In this document: piece after piece, positions 1 to 7,054 of the stretch
How positions within the stretch are numbered: position 1 is the first letter of the stretch
Layout: each line of letters begins with the position of its first letter
From: an uncultured Caulobacteraceae bacterium
Lineage (GTDB): Bacteria > Pseudomonadota > Alphaproteobacteria > Caulobacterales > Caulobacteraceae
Direction of reading: 5' to 3'
DNA: 7,207 nucleotides
NCBI GenBank assembly: GCA_903884915.1
Contig: CAISGS010000178.1
Coordinates: forward strand, 1 to 7,207
Position numbers and translations under genes: made by a program
Notes under the pieces: generated by a model
What the model was told of the DNA's origin: nothing
The model's database searches: none
Seen by the model: only the letters and a program-made list of their open reading frames with translations

Positions 1-651
1 AAAGGCCTCGCGCATCGGCGTCAGGTCGGTGATCTGGCTGCCAATGTGACAGGCCACGCCCGCCGCATGGATCGAGGGCACGGATTCAGCCTTGGCATAG
101 AGCCTCAGGGCCTCTGCGAAAGAGACCCCAAACTTGTTTTCAGACTTGCCGGTCGCAATCTTGGCGTGGCCCCCGGCGCTGACATCGGGATTGACGCGGA
201 TGGCGATGGCTTGGCGCTTGCCTAGGCGGGCGGCGACCTCGGCCAGAAGGTCCAACTCTGGCTCAGACTCGACATTGATCTCGCAGACGCCCGTCTGGAC
301 GGCAAAGGCCAGCTCAGCCGCCGTCTTGCCGACCCCGGAAAAGACGATGCGCGAGGGCGGGATGCCAGCGGCCAGAGCGCGGCGAACCTCGCCTTCAGAC
401 ACTGTATCGGCCCCGGCCCCTTGGGCAGCGAGGGTGCTCAAGACCGAGAGGTTGGAATTGGCCTTGACCGCATAGGCGACCAGCGGCTCACCGACGCCAA
501 GGCCCTTAAAGGCGTCTTGGAAGACGTTGAAATGGCGCTCTAGGGTGGCGGAGGAATAGACATAGACCGGCGTGCCAACGGCCTTGGCGATGGCCGAAAG
601 GGCCACGCCCTCGCACCAAAGCTCGCCGTCGCGATAGTCGAAATGATCCAT
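1..651 (-). CDS. lysA: Diaminopimelate decarboxylase, N-terminal half (3' end outside window)
   Basis: PLP-dependent fold-type III decarboxylase that converts meso-diaminopimelate to L-lysine and CO2 in the cytoplasm, the last step of lysine synthesis. The 217 codons visible begin MDHFDYRDGELWCEG. The PLP-binding motif AYAVKAN carries the Schiff-base lysine at about residue 63. A GADTVSEGEVRRALAAG segment follows, and VACHIGSQITDL has the PLP-stacking histidine at about residue 202. All are typical of LysA. The family is about 420 residues long, so roughly half the gene, including the C-terminal beta-barrel and the substrate-binding part, lies left of position 1. The start is the ATG at 651–649, 23 nt after the lptM stop, with only a weak purine stretch (AGAGA) as ribosome binding site, so translation may depend on upstream coupling. 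It is the last visible gene of the argH–lptM–lysA set. The family call is very secure. Confidence 0.96.
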   Translation of the reverse strand, partial: MDHFDYRDGELWCEGVALSAIAKAVGTPVYVYSSATLERHFNVFQDAFKGLGVGEPLVAYAVKANSNLSVLSTLAAQGAGADTVSEGEVRRALAAGIPPSRIVFSGVGKTAAELAFAVQTGVCEINVESEPELDLLAEVAARLGKRQAIAIRVNPDVSAGGHAKIATGKSENKFGVSFAEALRLYAKAESVPSIHAAGVACHIGSQITDLTPMREAF

Positions 652-674
652 GGGGTCTCTGTCTGGGCTCTAAA

Positions 675-932
675 TCAGTTTGGGGTCGCAGCCGGTGCAG
701 CTTCGATCTCTCGGGGTGTTAACGGCTGAGGCGCCACGACCTTGGCTTCGGCAGCCTTGGCGGCCGCATCGGCCTCAGCCTGTTTCTTGGCGGCATAGGC
801 AGCCTTGGCCTCGGCCCCGAACAGGGGCGCGGGCTGATCCAGCTTGCCCTGCTTGCCGCAGGCGCTGGTCAGCAAGAGGCCTGCTGCGGCGACCACGATC
901 AGGGCTGATCTTGTGAGGAGGCGGGCGGTCAT
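675..932 (-). CDS. lptM: Small LptM/YifL-type lipoprotein
   Basis: An 85-residue lipoprotein precursor. It has a basic N-terminus ([10 protein letters not shown]), a hydrophobic segment (about 10–21) and a lipobox LTSAC with the lipidated cysteine at residue 25. Directly after comes [11 protein letters not shown], which matches the short CG-x-KGPL-x-x-P pattern of the LptM (formerly YifL) family. The rest (about 40–66) is an Ala/Lys/Glu-rich helical stretch, then a Pro-rich tail. In E. coli, LptM is an outer-membrane lipoprotein that helps the LPS translocon LptD/LptE mature with correct disulfides. Applying that role here is inference from the short motif and position. The ATG overlaps the argH stop as ATGA and has a good ribosome binding site (GGAAGGA, 9 nt upstream), so the two are likely co-translated. 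The E. coli protein is shorter (67 residues), the difference being mostly the Ala-rich region. The lipoprotein call is firm and the family name is likely. Confidence 0.85.
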   Translation of the reverse strand: MTARLLTRSALIVVAAAGLLLTSACGKQGKLDQPAPLFGAEAKAAYAAKKQAEADAAAKAAEAKVVAPQPLTPREIEAAPAATPN

Positions 933-2371
933 GCGAGCAGGTCCTTCCAGCGTTGGATTTGGATGCGTACCTGATCGGGCGCGGTGCCACCATAGCTGCG
1001 ACGGCTGGCGGCGGAGGCGGCGGGGGTCAAGACGGCATAGACCCCGTCGGTGATGCGTGGCTCCAAGGCCTGAAGATCGGTCAGCGGCAAATCGGCCAGA
1101 CCAAGGCCCAAGCCTTCCGCCCGCTTAACCGCCGCGCCCGTGACATGATGGGCATCACGGAACGGCATGTTCAGCTCGCGCACCAGCCAGTCGGCCAGGT
1201 CCGTGGCCGTCGAATAGCCAGAGCCTGCGGCAGCCGCCATGCGATCCTTGACCGGCTCCATATCGGCGACCATGCCGGTCATGGCCGCGAGGGCCAGATC
1301 GAGACTGTCAAAGGCTTGGAACACCGGTTCCTTGTCCTCTTGCATGTCCTTGGAATAGGTCATGGGCAGGCCCTTCATGACCACGGTCAAGCCGGTCAAG
1401 GCCCCCAAGATCCGGCCCACCTTGGCGCGGACCAGCTCGGCGGCGTCTGGATTGCGCTTTTGCGGCATGATCGATGAGCCGGTCGTGAAGGCATCGCTGA
1501 GCTTGATAAAGCCAAATTGCGGCGTGACCCACAGCACGATCTCTTCGGCCAGACGCGACAGGTGCACGGCGCAGATGCTCGCTGCCGACAGGGCCTCCAG
1601 CGCAAAATCGCGGGCCGCGACACTGTCGAGCGAATTGGCCGTCGGCCGGTCAAAGCCCAGCGCCTTGGCGGTCTGGAACCGGTCGATCGGGAAGGGCGAG
1701 CCTGCCAAGGCCGCAGCCCCCAGAGGGCATTCATTCATCCGCTGACGTGCATCGACAAAGCGTGAGGCATCCCGGCCAAACATCTCGACATAGGCCATCA
1801 GATGGTGGCCAAAGGTCGTCGGCTGGGCCGGTTGCAGATGGGTGAAGCCCGGCATCAGCGTGTCAGCATTGGGCTCGGCCTTGGCCACGAGGGCGCGTTG
1901 CAGGGCCATGATCTGGGCGGCAGTCCGGTCGCAGGTGTCACGCACCCAGAGCCTAAAATCGAGGGCGACCTGATCATTGCGCGAGCGGGCTGTGTGCAGG
2001 CGGCCTGCGGCTGGACCGATCAATTCGCGAAGGCGCGCCTCGACATTCATGTGGATGTCTTCAAATTCCTCACGGAACGGAAAGGTGCCGCTCGCGATTT
2101 CCGCTTCGATCTGCGACAAGCCGTCTTGAATTGCAGTCTCATCAGCGCTTGAAATCACCCCGGTTGCGGCCAACATTGCAGCATGGGCCTTCGAGCCTGC
2201 CAGATCTTGGGCCGCAAGACGTTTGTCAAAGCCGATCGAGACATTGATCGCCTGCATCAGTTCCGCCGGTTTGGCAGAGAACCGCCCGCCCCACATGGTC
2301 TGGCCGGTTTGCGCCTTCTGGCCGGAGGGGGTGTCAGCAGAATTGGGCACTGCCGAAGGGATGTCAGTCAT
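929..2371 (-). CDS. argH: Argininosuccinate lyase
   Basis: Cytoplasmic homotetramer of the fumarase/aspartase superfamily. It splits argininosuccinate into arginine and fumarate, the last step of arginine synthesis. With the start used here it has 480 residues, near the usual 460–480. The N-terminal signature MWGGRF is at about 26–31 and HTARSRNDQ at 126–134. [11 protein letters not shown] holds the catalytic histidine at about 178. The superfamily signature [12 protein letters not shown] (298–309) carries the catalytic serine loop. The C-terminal FRDAHHVTG is also typical. The ATG at 2371 is preferred. A TTG five codons upstream (2386) is in frame but rarer, and using it would extend argH into the divergent tlpA gene. 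The first 25 residues are a poorly conserved Ser/Ala/Thr/Gln-rich lead. No clear promoter is visible. It must lie inside tlpA, because the tlpA ATG is the next base. Confidence 0.97.
   Translation of the reverse strand: MTDIPSAVPNSADTPSGQKAQTGQTMWGGRFSAKPAELMQAINVSIGFDKRLAAQDLAGSKAHAAMLAATGVISSADETAIQDGLSQIEAEIASGTFPFREEFEDIHMNVEARLRELIGPAAGRLHTARSRNDQVALDFRLWVRDTCDRTAAQIMALQRALVAKAEPNADTLMPGFTHLQPAQPTTFGHHLMAYVEMFGRDASRFVDARQRMNECPLGAAALAGSPFPIDRFQTAKALGFDRPTANSLDSVAARDFALEALSAASICAVHLSRLAEEIVLWVTPQFGFIKLSDAFTTGSSIMPQKRNPDAAELVRAKVGRILGALTGLTVVMKGLPMTYSKDMQEDKEPVFQAFDSLDLALAAMTGMVADMEPVKDRMAAAAGSGYSTATDLADWLVRELNMPFRDAHHVTGAAVKRAEGLGLGLADLPLTDLQALEPRITDGVYAVLTPAASAASRRSYGGTAPDQVRIQIQRWKDLLA
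942..948 (-). promoter_or_regulatory. Ribosome binding site of lptM
   Basis: On the minus strand this reads GGAAGGA, 9 nt before the lptM ATG and inside the 3' end of argH. It supports independent initiation of lptM as well as coupling through the ATGA overlap. Confidence 0.6.
2355..2360 (+). promoter_or_regulatory. Probable ribosome binding site of tlpA
   Basis: GAAGGG ends 11 nt before the ATG at 2372 and lies within the first codons of argH on the other strand. Spacing is slightly long but acceptable. It supports 2372 as the tlpA start rather than a longer reading frame opening at 2183 inside argH. Confidence 0.45.
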
Positions 2372-3022
2372 ATGAGCACTATCCAAAATCCGCCGACAGA
2401 GGACGGCAATGGCAAACCTTCAGGGGCGAGCAAGCGTAGTTTGATGTCTTTAGCGATCGGCACCCTGATGCTGATCGGCGTGGCCTATATCCTATATGTC
2501 ATCCTTAGCGCCTCGATCAAACCCAAGGCGGCGCTGGACCTCAACGAATTTAAGGTCGGGGCCCTTGCAAAGCTGCAGATTGTTGCCGAACCAAGGCCTG
2601 TTCCAACCGCCAGCTTTAAGGATGCCGATGGTAAGCCCGTGACCTTGGCCGATTTCAAGGGACAGGTGGTGGTGCTGAACCTTTGGGCCACCTGGTGCGG
2701 ACCCTGCAAGGAAGAGATGCCGACCTTGGCCAAACTGCAGGCCGCCTATGCCGCCTCGCCCTTCAAGGTGGTGGCGGTCAGTGTCGACAGTATCGACTAT
2801 GATGATCTGGCCCGCTCGGACATCGCCAAGACCCCGCCGCTAGCCCTCTATCGCGATGCCAAATATGCGCTGGCCTTTGGTCTGACGCCGCGCCCGGCTG
2901 GATTGCCGACGACGCTGATCATTGACCGCAAGGGTATGGAGCGCGCGCGGCTGGAAGGCGGCGCGGACTGGTCGAGCCCCCAAGCGCGCGGTCTGGTCGA
3001 GGCCCTGCTGGCGGAGAAATGA
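2372..3022 (+). CDS. tlpA: Membrane-anchored thioredoxin-like TlpA family protein
   Basis: A 216-residue protein with a short polar N-terminus and one membrane anchor at about residues 25–47 ([19 protein letters not shown]). The remainder is a periplasmic thioredoxin fold. The redox motif WCGPC is at 108–112, preceded by VVVLNLWAT, and the cis-proline loop GLPTTLIID has Pro at about 179. TlpA proteins of alphaproteobacteria are periplasmic thiol reductases that keep cysteines reduced during cytochrome oxidase copper-centre or cytochrome c assembly. The exact target here is inferred, not visible. The start is set by the GAAGGG site and by the homologous region. The 63 in-frame codons upstream from 2183 only mirror argH. 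The ATG abuts the divergent argH ATG, an argH neighbourhood I recall for other alphaproteobacterial tlpA genes. The 3' end overlaps the GNAT gene by ATGA. Confidence 0.92.
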   Translation: MSTIQNPPTEDGNGKPSGASKRSLMSLAIGTLMLIGVAYILYVILSASIKPKAALDLNEFKVGALAKLQIVAEPRPVPTASFKDADGKPVTLADFKGQVVVLNLWATWCGPCKEEMPTLAKLQAAYAASPFKVVAVSVDSIDYDDLARSDIAKTPPLALYRDAKYALAFGLTPRPAGLPTTLIIDRKGMERARLEGGADWSSPQARGLVEALLAEK

Positions 3023-3768
3023 GCCTGCCTGATCCGCAAGATCTCGAACCGATCACAGCGCGAGCCTGGCCCGCTGCCCGTCAGCAGCGTCTGGGTGACT
3101 GGACCCTTTATGCCACCGATGGCCATTCCTTAAGGATCAATTCCTGCTGGGTGGCGGGCGATCCGGGTCTTGGGCTTGAGGCTGCTCTGGATCAGGTCGA
3201 GGCTTGGTACGAAGGGCAGGGTAGGGCGGCTATTTTTAAATGCCCCTATGGCGCAGCTTCGAACGATCCCTTGGCCAAGGCCCTGATGGATCGGGGCTAT
3301 GTCTGCGGCAAAGAAACCTTGGTCATGACCGGGCCGGTCGAGGGGGCGTTGGTCGATGGCGAGGTGACCGTCTCATCTGATTTGGATGAGGTGTTTGGTG
3401 CTGTCTTTGCAGCCACAGCGACCGATCCGGCTGATAGCGCTGAACGGCTGGCGGCCCTTGGCCGAATTGCCGATCCGCGGTTCTTTGCCCGTTTAGAGGT
3501 GGGTGGTCAGCCTGCCGCCATCGGGGCCAGCGCGGTTGAGGGGCAGTGGGCCGGTATTTTCGGCATGCGCACGGCCCCGAACTATCGCCGCCAAGGCTAT
3601 GCCGCTCGTATCCTATCAACCCTTCTGGCCAAGGCGCGGCAGGCGGGGGCGACAAAAGCCTATCTTCAGGTCGAGGCCGCCAATGTTGGGGCCATCCCGA
3701 TCTATCAAAGGGCCGGTTTTCAGGTGGCCTATCGTTATTACTATTGGACCCGGCTAGCGGCCCATTGA
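3019..3768 (+). CDS. GNAT family N-acetyltransferase
   Basis: A 249-residue protein whose C-terminal half is a GCN5-related acetyltransferase. Motif A, with the acetyl-CoA pyrophosphate loop, reads MRTAPNYRRQGYAARIL (about 183–199, core RRQGYA). Motif B is YLQVEAANVGAIPIYQRAGF (215–234), and the chain ends YRYYYWTR. The N-terminal half (about 1–105), with WTLYATDGHSLRINSCW and a helix plus strand before LVMTG, is consistent with a degenerate first GNAT-like lobe, as in two-lobed GNATs. It has no visible CoA loop. The acceptor substrate is unknown and could be a small amine, an amino acid or a protein N-terminus. The ATG overlaps the tlpA stop (ATGA), with GGAG just 2 nt upstream, so translation is probably coupled to tlpA. 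The last 28 nt overlap the convergent EamA gene. The family call is secure; the function is open. Confidence 0.88.
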   Translation: MSLPDPQDLEPITARAWPAARQQRLGDWTLYATDGHSLRINSCWVAGDPGLGLEAALDQVEAWYEGQGRAAIFKCPYGAASNDPLAKALMDRGYVCGKETLVMTGPVEGALVDGEVTVSSDLDEVFGAVFAATATDPADSAERLAALGRIADPRFFARLEVGGQPAAIGASAVEGQWAGIFGMRTAPNYRRQGYAARILSTLLAKARQAGATKAYLQVEAANVGAIPIYQRAGFQVAYRYYYWTRLAAH

Positions 3769-4634
3769 GCCAAGACCACGCCCGATAGGGTCAGGGCCCC
3801 GCCGAAGATCTGCCAAGGTCCGATCGCCTCAGCAAAGAGGAGCCAGCCGAGAAGGGCTGCGATGACCGGCTGGATCAGCACGACCAGCGAGGTGATGGCG
3901 GTTGGCAGGCGTCCCAAGGCCCAGGCGATGGAGCCTTGACCGGCAACATGGACAAAGCCCAGTCCGACACAGGCGAACCAGCCCAGAGGGGTGGTGGGCC
4001 AGAGGGGCTCATTCATAACCAGCGCAATGATGATGAGGCAGGGTAGGGCCACGAGGCTGGACCAGAACATGACCAGCGGCGCACTCAGCGTCTGACGCGC
4101 CTTTCGGACCGCGAGGAAATAGAGGGCGTACCAAAAGGCCGTCCCGACCGCGAGGGCATCGCCCAATGCGGTATTGGACCCTGATCTCGCGCTGGCGGCT
4201 CCGTGGGCAAGGGTGATGGCACCGGTGATGGCCAAGACCAGTCCTGTCAGAAAGAGCCGCTGTGGGACCTCTTTGAACACCAGCCACGCCACAATGGTGA
4301 CCACGATAGGGGTGAGGTTGGTCAGGACCGTGGCATTGGCGACGGTGGTCAAGCCAATGGCGTAGTGCCAAAAACCAAGATCAGCCGCAAAGGCAAGGCC
4401 CGCCCAAACGGCCATGATCGGCGGCAGGGCCATGAGGACCGAACCTTGAGGCTCCGTGCCTCGTGCGCCGCTCTGCGCCAAGAACGCCAGTGCAGGCAAG
4501 GCAAAGGCCAACCGCCAAACCCCCGTCGCGGCTGGGCCGGCGGAACTGAGGCGCACCAAGATCGGCGCCAAGCCAATGATACAGGCCCCCAAGATCAGGA
4601 CCGCCATCGCCTTTCGATAGGACGTATGAGTCAT
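3741..4634 (-). CDS. EamA/DMT superfamily permease
   Basis: A 297-residue, very hydrophobic inner-membrane protein with about ten predicted helices in two EamA repeats, the usual length and layout of drug/metabolite-transporter permeases. The first repeat ends ANATVLTNLTPIVVTIVAW followed by VFKE (about 99–122). The second ends QPVIAALLGWLLFAEAIG and then a GG-x-L-x-x-x-G helix (255–287). Both match the conserved end-of-repeat pattern with its acidic residue. Members export amino acids, purines or other metabolites; the substrate cannot be read from sequence. The ATG at 4634 is chosen because AAAAGGAA sits 3 nt upstream. A TTG at 4652 would put that site inside the coding region. The gene follows rsmD in the same direction, but 252 nt of repeats intervene, so it probably has its own promoter, which I could not pick out. 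The 3' end overlaps the GNAT gene by 28 nt. Confidence 0.92.
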   Translation of the reverse strand: MTHTSYRKAMAVLILGACIIGLAPILVRLSSAGPAATGVWRLAFALPALAFLAQSGARGTEPQGSVLMALPPIMAVWAGLAFAADLGFWHYAIGLTTVANATVLTNLTPIVVTIVAWLVFKEVPQRLFLTGLVLAITGAITLAHGAASARSGSNTALGDALAVGTAFWYALYFLAVRKARQTLSAPLVMFWSSLVALPCLIIIALVMNEPLWPTTPLGWFACVGLGFVHVAGQGSIAWALGRLPTAITSLVVLIQPVIAALLGWLLFAEAIGPWQIFGGALTLSGVVLAQWAASRVQ

Positions 4635-4637
4635 GGC

Positions 4638-4645
4638 TTCCTTTT
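4638..4645 (-). promoter_or_regulatory. Ribosome binding site of the EamA permease gene
   Basis: On the minus strand this reads AAAAGGAA, followed by GCC and then ATG at 4634. It is the strongest Shine-Dalgarno match near this gene and decides for the ATG over the upstream in-frame TTG at 4652. Confidence 0.65.
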
Positions 4646-4681
4646 GGATCAAGCGGGCGCGGGCGTAAAGATGGCTTGCCC

Positions 4682-4743
4682 CCTACCCCGGCTTCGCCGG
4701 TACTTCCCCCACTGGGGGAAGTGGCGCGCAGCGCCGAAGGGGG
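4682..4743. repeat. Hairpin-rich dispersed repeat, copy 1
   Basis: Three short palindromes follow one another. They are CCGGC-TTC-GCCGG (4689–4701 region), CTTCCCCC-ACT-GGGGGAAG (about 4703–4721) and GGCGC-GCA-GCGCC (about 4723–4735). A final GAAGGGGG could pair instead with the earlier CTTCCCCC. The first 39 bases (4682–4720) match positions 7169–7207 at 37 of 39 sites, and both differences fall in the loop of the second hairpin. No coding sense is visible. It lies 47 nt upstream of the EamA start. It is probably a REP-like intergenic element of the host genome, and a role in RNA 3'-end formation or stability is possible. Confidence 0.75.
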
Positions 4744-4761
4744 TCTTGTTTGTTGCAATCC

Positions 4762-4843
4762 CCCTCACCCCACCCTCTCCCCCAAGGGGGCGAGGGCTAT
4801 GTCGTTCTTAGCCCTCTCCCTGTGGGAGAGGGTTGGGTGAGGG
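4762..4843. repeat. C/G-rich inverted repeat able to form a three-way junction
   Basis: Outer arms CCCTCACCC (4762–4770) and GGGTGAGGG (4835–4843) are perfect complements. Between them are two hairpins. One pairs CCCTC-T-CCCCC with GGGGG-C-GAGGG around an AA loop (4773–4796), leaving one mismatch. The other is a perfect 9-bp stem, CCCTCTCCC-TGT-GGGAGAGGG (4812–4832). As an alternative, the left arm 4762–4781 pairs with 4824–4843 at 19 of 20 positions as one long hairpin. Similar CCCTCACCC/CCCTCTCCC palindromes are, from general knowledge, widely scattered between genes in proteobacterial genomes. It lies downstream of rsmD and could act as a terminator or RNA-stabilising element for that operon. 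That role is inference. Confidence 0.75.
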
Positions 4844-4859
4844 CCTTGTTTCCCTATCT

Positions 4860-4881
4860 CGTCATTGCGAGCGCAGCCAAG
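4860..4881. repeat. Short GTCATTGCGAGCG-type repeat
   Basis: CGTCATTGCGAGCG followed by CAGCCAAG resembles the common bacterial intergenic repeat core TCATTGCGAGCG-n-AGC-n-AAG. It ends 5 nt before the rsmD stop codon. Only one arm is present, so it looks like a partial or decayed copy. The call rests on pattern memory, with no second copy in the window. Confidence 0.45.
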
Positions 4882-4886
4882 CCCCC

Positions 4887-5456
4887 CTAAACCCGCCGCA
4901 GGAACGTCACCTGCGCCGCGCCATAGGTGCGGTTGTCCAAGACCTCATAGCCTTCCACGTTCATCGGCGGCTCATCGGCGGCGCGTTCCCAGACGCAGAT
5001 GGCCCCGGGTGCGAGCCAGCCGCCGGATAGCAGGCCGCTGAGGGCCTTTTCGCCGAGGCCCTTGCGATAGGGTGGGTCGAGGAAGGCCAGATCGAAAGGC
5101 TCACCATCGCCTGCGGGCTTGGCCCCAAGGTCGGTGCAGTCGCGGCGGTGGATACGGGTGACCCCAAACAGGCCCATGGCGTCCGCATTTTCGCGGATCG
5201 CGCCTCTGGCGTCCGGGTCGGTCTCGACGAACAGGCAATAGGCCGCGTCGCGCGATAGGGCCTCAAAGCCCAGCGCGCCCGATCCCGCAAAGAGGTCAAT
5301 AACGCGCAGGTCGACAAGGCCCGGCGACCAGTCGGCATGTTCAAGAATATTGAACACAGCCTGACGCGCGCGATCCGAGGTCGGGCGCGTGGCCTCGCCC
5401 TCGGGCGCGATCAGAACCTTGCCGCGAAACCGTCCAGCGACGATACGCAGGGCCAA
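4887..5456 (-). CDS. rsmD: 16S rRNA (guanine(966)-N2)-methyltransferase RsmD
   Basis: A 189-residue SAM-dependent Rossmann-fold enzyme that methylates N2 of G966 in 16S rRNA of the assembling 30S subunit. Its N-terminus is LRIVAGRFRGK (3–13), followed by TRPTSDRARQAVFNIL (23–38), the RPT-DR substrate-side signature. The SAM-binding motif I is DLFAGSGALGFEALSR (54–69). FVETD (76–80) ends in the acidic ribose-binding position, and the catalytic LDPPY is at 126–130. Length is normal. The only reasonable start is the TTG at 5456, because the ferredoxin stop TAG lies in the same frame just two codons earlier and no ATG exists before the family's conserved core. A GGAAAG lies 13 nt upstream, so initiation is probably weak or coupled to the ferredoxin gene. 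Confidence 0.95.
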   Translation of the reverse strand: MALRIVAGRFRGKVLIAPEGEATRPTSDRARQAVFNILEHADWSPGLVDLRVIDLFAGSGALGFEALSRDAAYCLFVETDPDARGAIRENADAMGLFGVTRIHRRDCTDLGAKPAGDGEPFDLAFLDPPYRKGLGEKALSGLLSGGWLAPGAICVWERAADEPPMNVEGYEVLDNRTYGAAQVTFLRRV

Positions 5457-5459
5457 GGT

Positions 5460-5804
<345 letters not shown>

Positions 5805-7049
5805 TTAGACCGCTACCAGTTTCATAGAGATGGACATATCGACAAGTTTGTCTCGTGCAACAGGTTTTTGCGAAGCGACCAACTGTTTTCCGGCCATAAA
5901 CTCTGGCGCGGCGTTGACGGCCTCGACCGCTTGGATGCAGCCCTGCTTGAGATGGAACACCGCGAACTTGGCAGTGTCCGGATCGCCCCGGATGATAATC
6001 TCGTCGGCATCGAACGGCATGCCGGCAATTTGGAGCTTGAGGTCGAACTGATCAGACCAGAACCACGGCACTTCCGGCGCTGCAAGCGGACGGCCCGTGA
6101 CGGCGCAGGCGACGGCCTTGGCCTGTTCCAATGCATTGGGAACGCTTTCGAGACGTACGCTGCGGCTATAGAGCGGCATGGGCCGCTGGGTCAGGTCACC
6201 AACAGCAAAGATGGCCGGATCAGAGGTGCGGGCCGCCAGATCAACGACCACGCCATTATTGCACTCTAACCCAGCCGCTTTGGCGATCTCATCATTGGGG
6301 ATGGCGCCGACCCCGACCAGAGCCGCGTCACAGGCGATGGTGCGCCCATCAGCGAGTTTGACCCCCGTCACCTGACCCATGTCACCGACAAAGGCCTCAA
6401 CGCCAGCGCTAAGCTCGAACGTGACGCCGCGGGCGGCGTGATAGGATTGGAAGAAATTGGACAGCTCTTCGCAGGCGACGCGGGCCAGAACGCGATGTTC
6501 GCGCTCGATGATCACGGCCTTGGCGCTGAGGCTGATGGCCGAGGCTGCAGCCTCTAGACCGACATAACCGCCGCCGACCACGGCCAAGGTCTTGCCAGCC
6601 CCCAGCGCGGTCTTGAGCTTTTCCGCATCCGCCGCCGTGCGCAGTTCCAGTACGCCCTTCAGGTCCGCGCCCGGGATGGTCAGGCGACGCGCCCGCGCGC
6701 CCATGGCTAGGACCAGCACGTCATAGGCTATTGGCTCACCTTGCGAGACCGCGACAGTCTTGGAGGCTCGGTCAATGGCCACGGCATGGACGCCGAGCCG
6801 AAGGTCGATATTGTTTTCGGCATAGAATTCCATGGGCTTGAGCGCCAGCGACTCTGCCGTCGCTTCACCCTTGAGCCACGCCTTGGACAGGGGCGGGCGT
6901 TGATAGGGCGGCAAGGGCTCCTCGCCGACGAGCGTGATGGGACCTGTAAAGCCATATTGACGCAAGAAGGCCGCGACGGAGCCGCCCCCATGGCCGGCGC
7001 CTAAGATGACGACCCGCGTTTGCGGATCCATTGGCTCTTGATCGCTCAC
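5805..7049 (-). CDS. Putidaredoxin-reductase-type FAD-dependent NADH:ferredoxin oxidoreductase
   Basis: A 414-residue flavoprotein that should move electrons from NADH through FAD to the neighbouring [2Fe-2S] ferredoxin. The N-terminal FAD motif is VVILGAGHGGG (13–23), then YQRPPLSKAWL (49–59), typical of this family. The central NAD motif is VVGGGYVGLEAAA (157–169), with an acidic residue (Glu182 in IIERE) that favours NADH over NADPH. The second FAD motif is FAVGD (281–285), and PWFWSDQFDLKLQ (328–340) marks putidaredoxin/BphA4-like reductases. I chose GTG at 7049 (MSDQEPMDPQ), which has AGGG 5 nt upstream and lies 40 nt after a plausible promoter. ATG at 7031 (409 residues) is a close alternative. 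A TTG at 7136 would fall upstream of the promoter and adds residues unlike the family. It heads the probable operon with the ferredoxin and rsmD. Confidence 0.93.
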   Translation of the reverse strand: MSDQEPMDPQTRVVILGAGHGGGSVAAFLRQYGFTGPITLVGEEPLPPYQRPPLSKAWLKGEATAESLALKPMEFYAENNIDLRLGVHAVAIDRASKTVAVSQGEPIAYDVLVLAMGARARRLTIPGADLKGVLELRTAADAEKLKTALGAGKTLAVVGGGYVGLEAAASAISLSAKAVIIEREHRVLARVACEELSNFFQSYHAARGVTFELSAGVEAFVGDMGQVTGVKLADGRTIACDAALVGVGAIPNDEIAKAAGLECNNGVVVDLAARTSDPAIFAVGDLTQRPMPLYSRSVRLESVPNALEQAKAVACAVTGRPLAAPEVPWFWSDQFDLKLQIAGMPFDADEIIIRGDPDTAKFAVFHLKQGCIQAVEAVNAAPEFMAGKQLVASQKPVARDKLVDMSISMKLVAV

Positions 7050-7054
7050 GAAAA

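Noticed and set aside
134..475. Open frame of 113 codons on the plus strand
   Set aside because: It is the antisense shadow of lysA, whose reading frame here contains PLP-binding motifs.
953..1477. Open frame of 174 codons on the plus strand
   Set aside because: It is antisense to the conserved 3' half of argH, with a glycine run that only reflects GC-rich antisense codons. No family resemblance or ribosome binding site is seen.
1980..2000. HTARSRNDQ in ArgH instead of the HTGRSRNDQ seen in E. coli
   Set aside because: The Ala variant is, from general knowledge, the usual alphaproteobacterial form, so it is a lineage marker and not a defect.
2183..2371. Upstream in-frame extension of tlpA giving 279 residues
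   Set aside because: The extra 63 codons are the exact antisense of the conserved ArgH N-terminus, have no TlpA-like features, and would put a long polar stretch before the membrane anchor. A better ribosome binding site precedes 2372.
4635..4652. TTG start at 4652 for the EamA permease
   Set aside because: The clear AAAAGGAA ribosome binding site would then be inside the coding region. The ATG at 4634 is correctly spaced from it.
4203..4811. Open frame of 202 codons on the plus strand
   Set aside because: It is antisense to the permease and then runs through the repeat block, and its product is low-complexity and charged with no recognisable domain.
4812..4832. Perfect hairpin read as an intrinsic terminator for rsmD
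   Set aside because: The stem is strong but no T-run follows it on the minus strand, so a classic intrinsic terminator is not supported. It is reported as part of the repeat instead.
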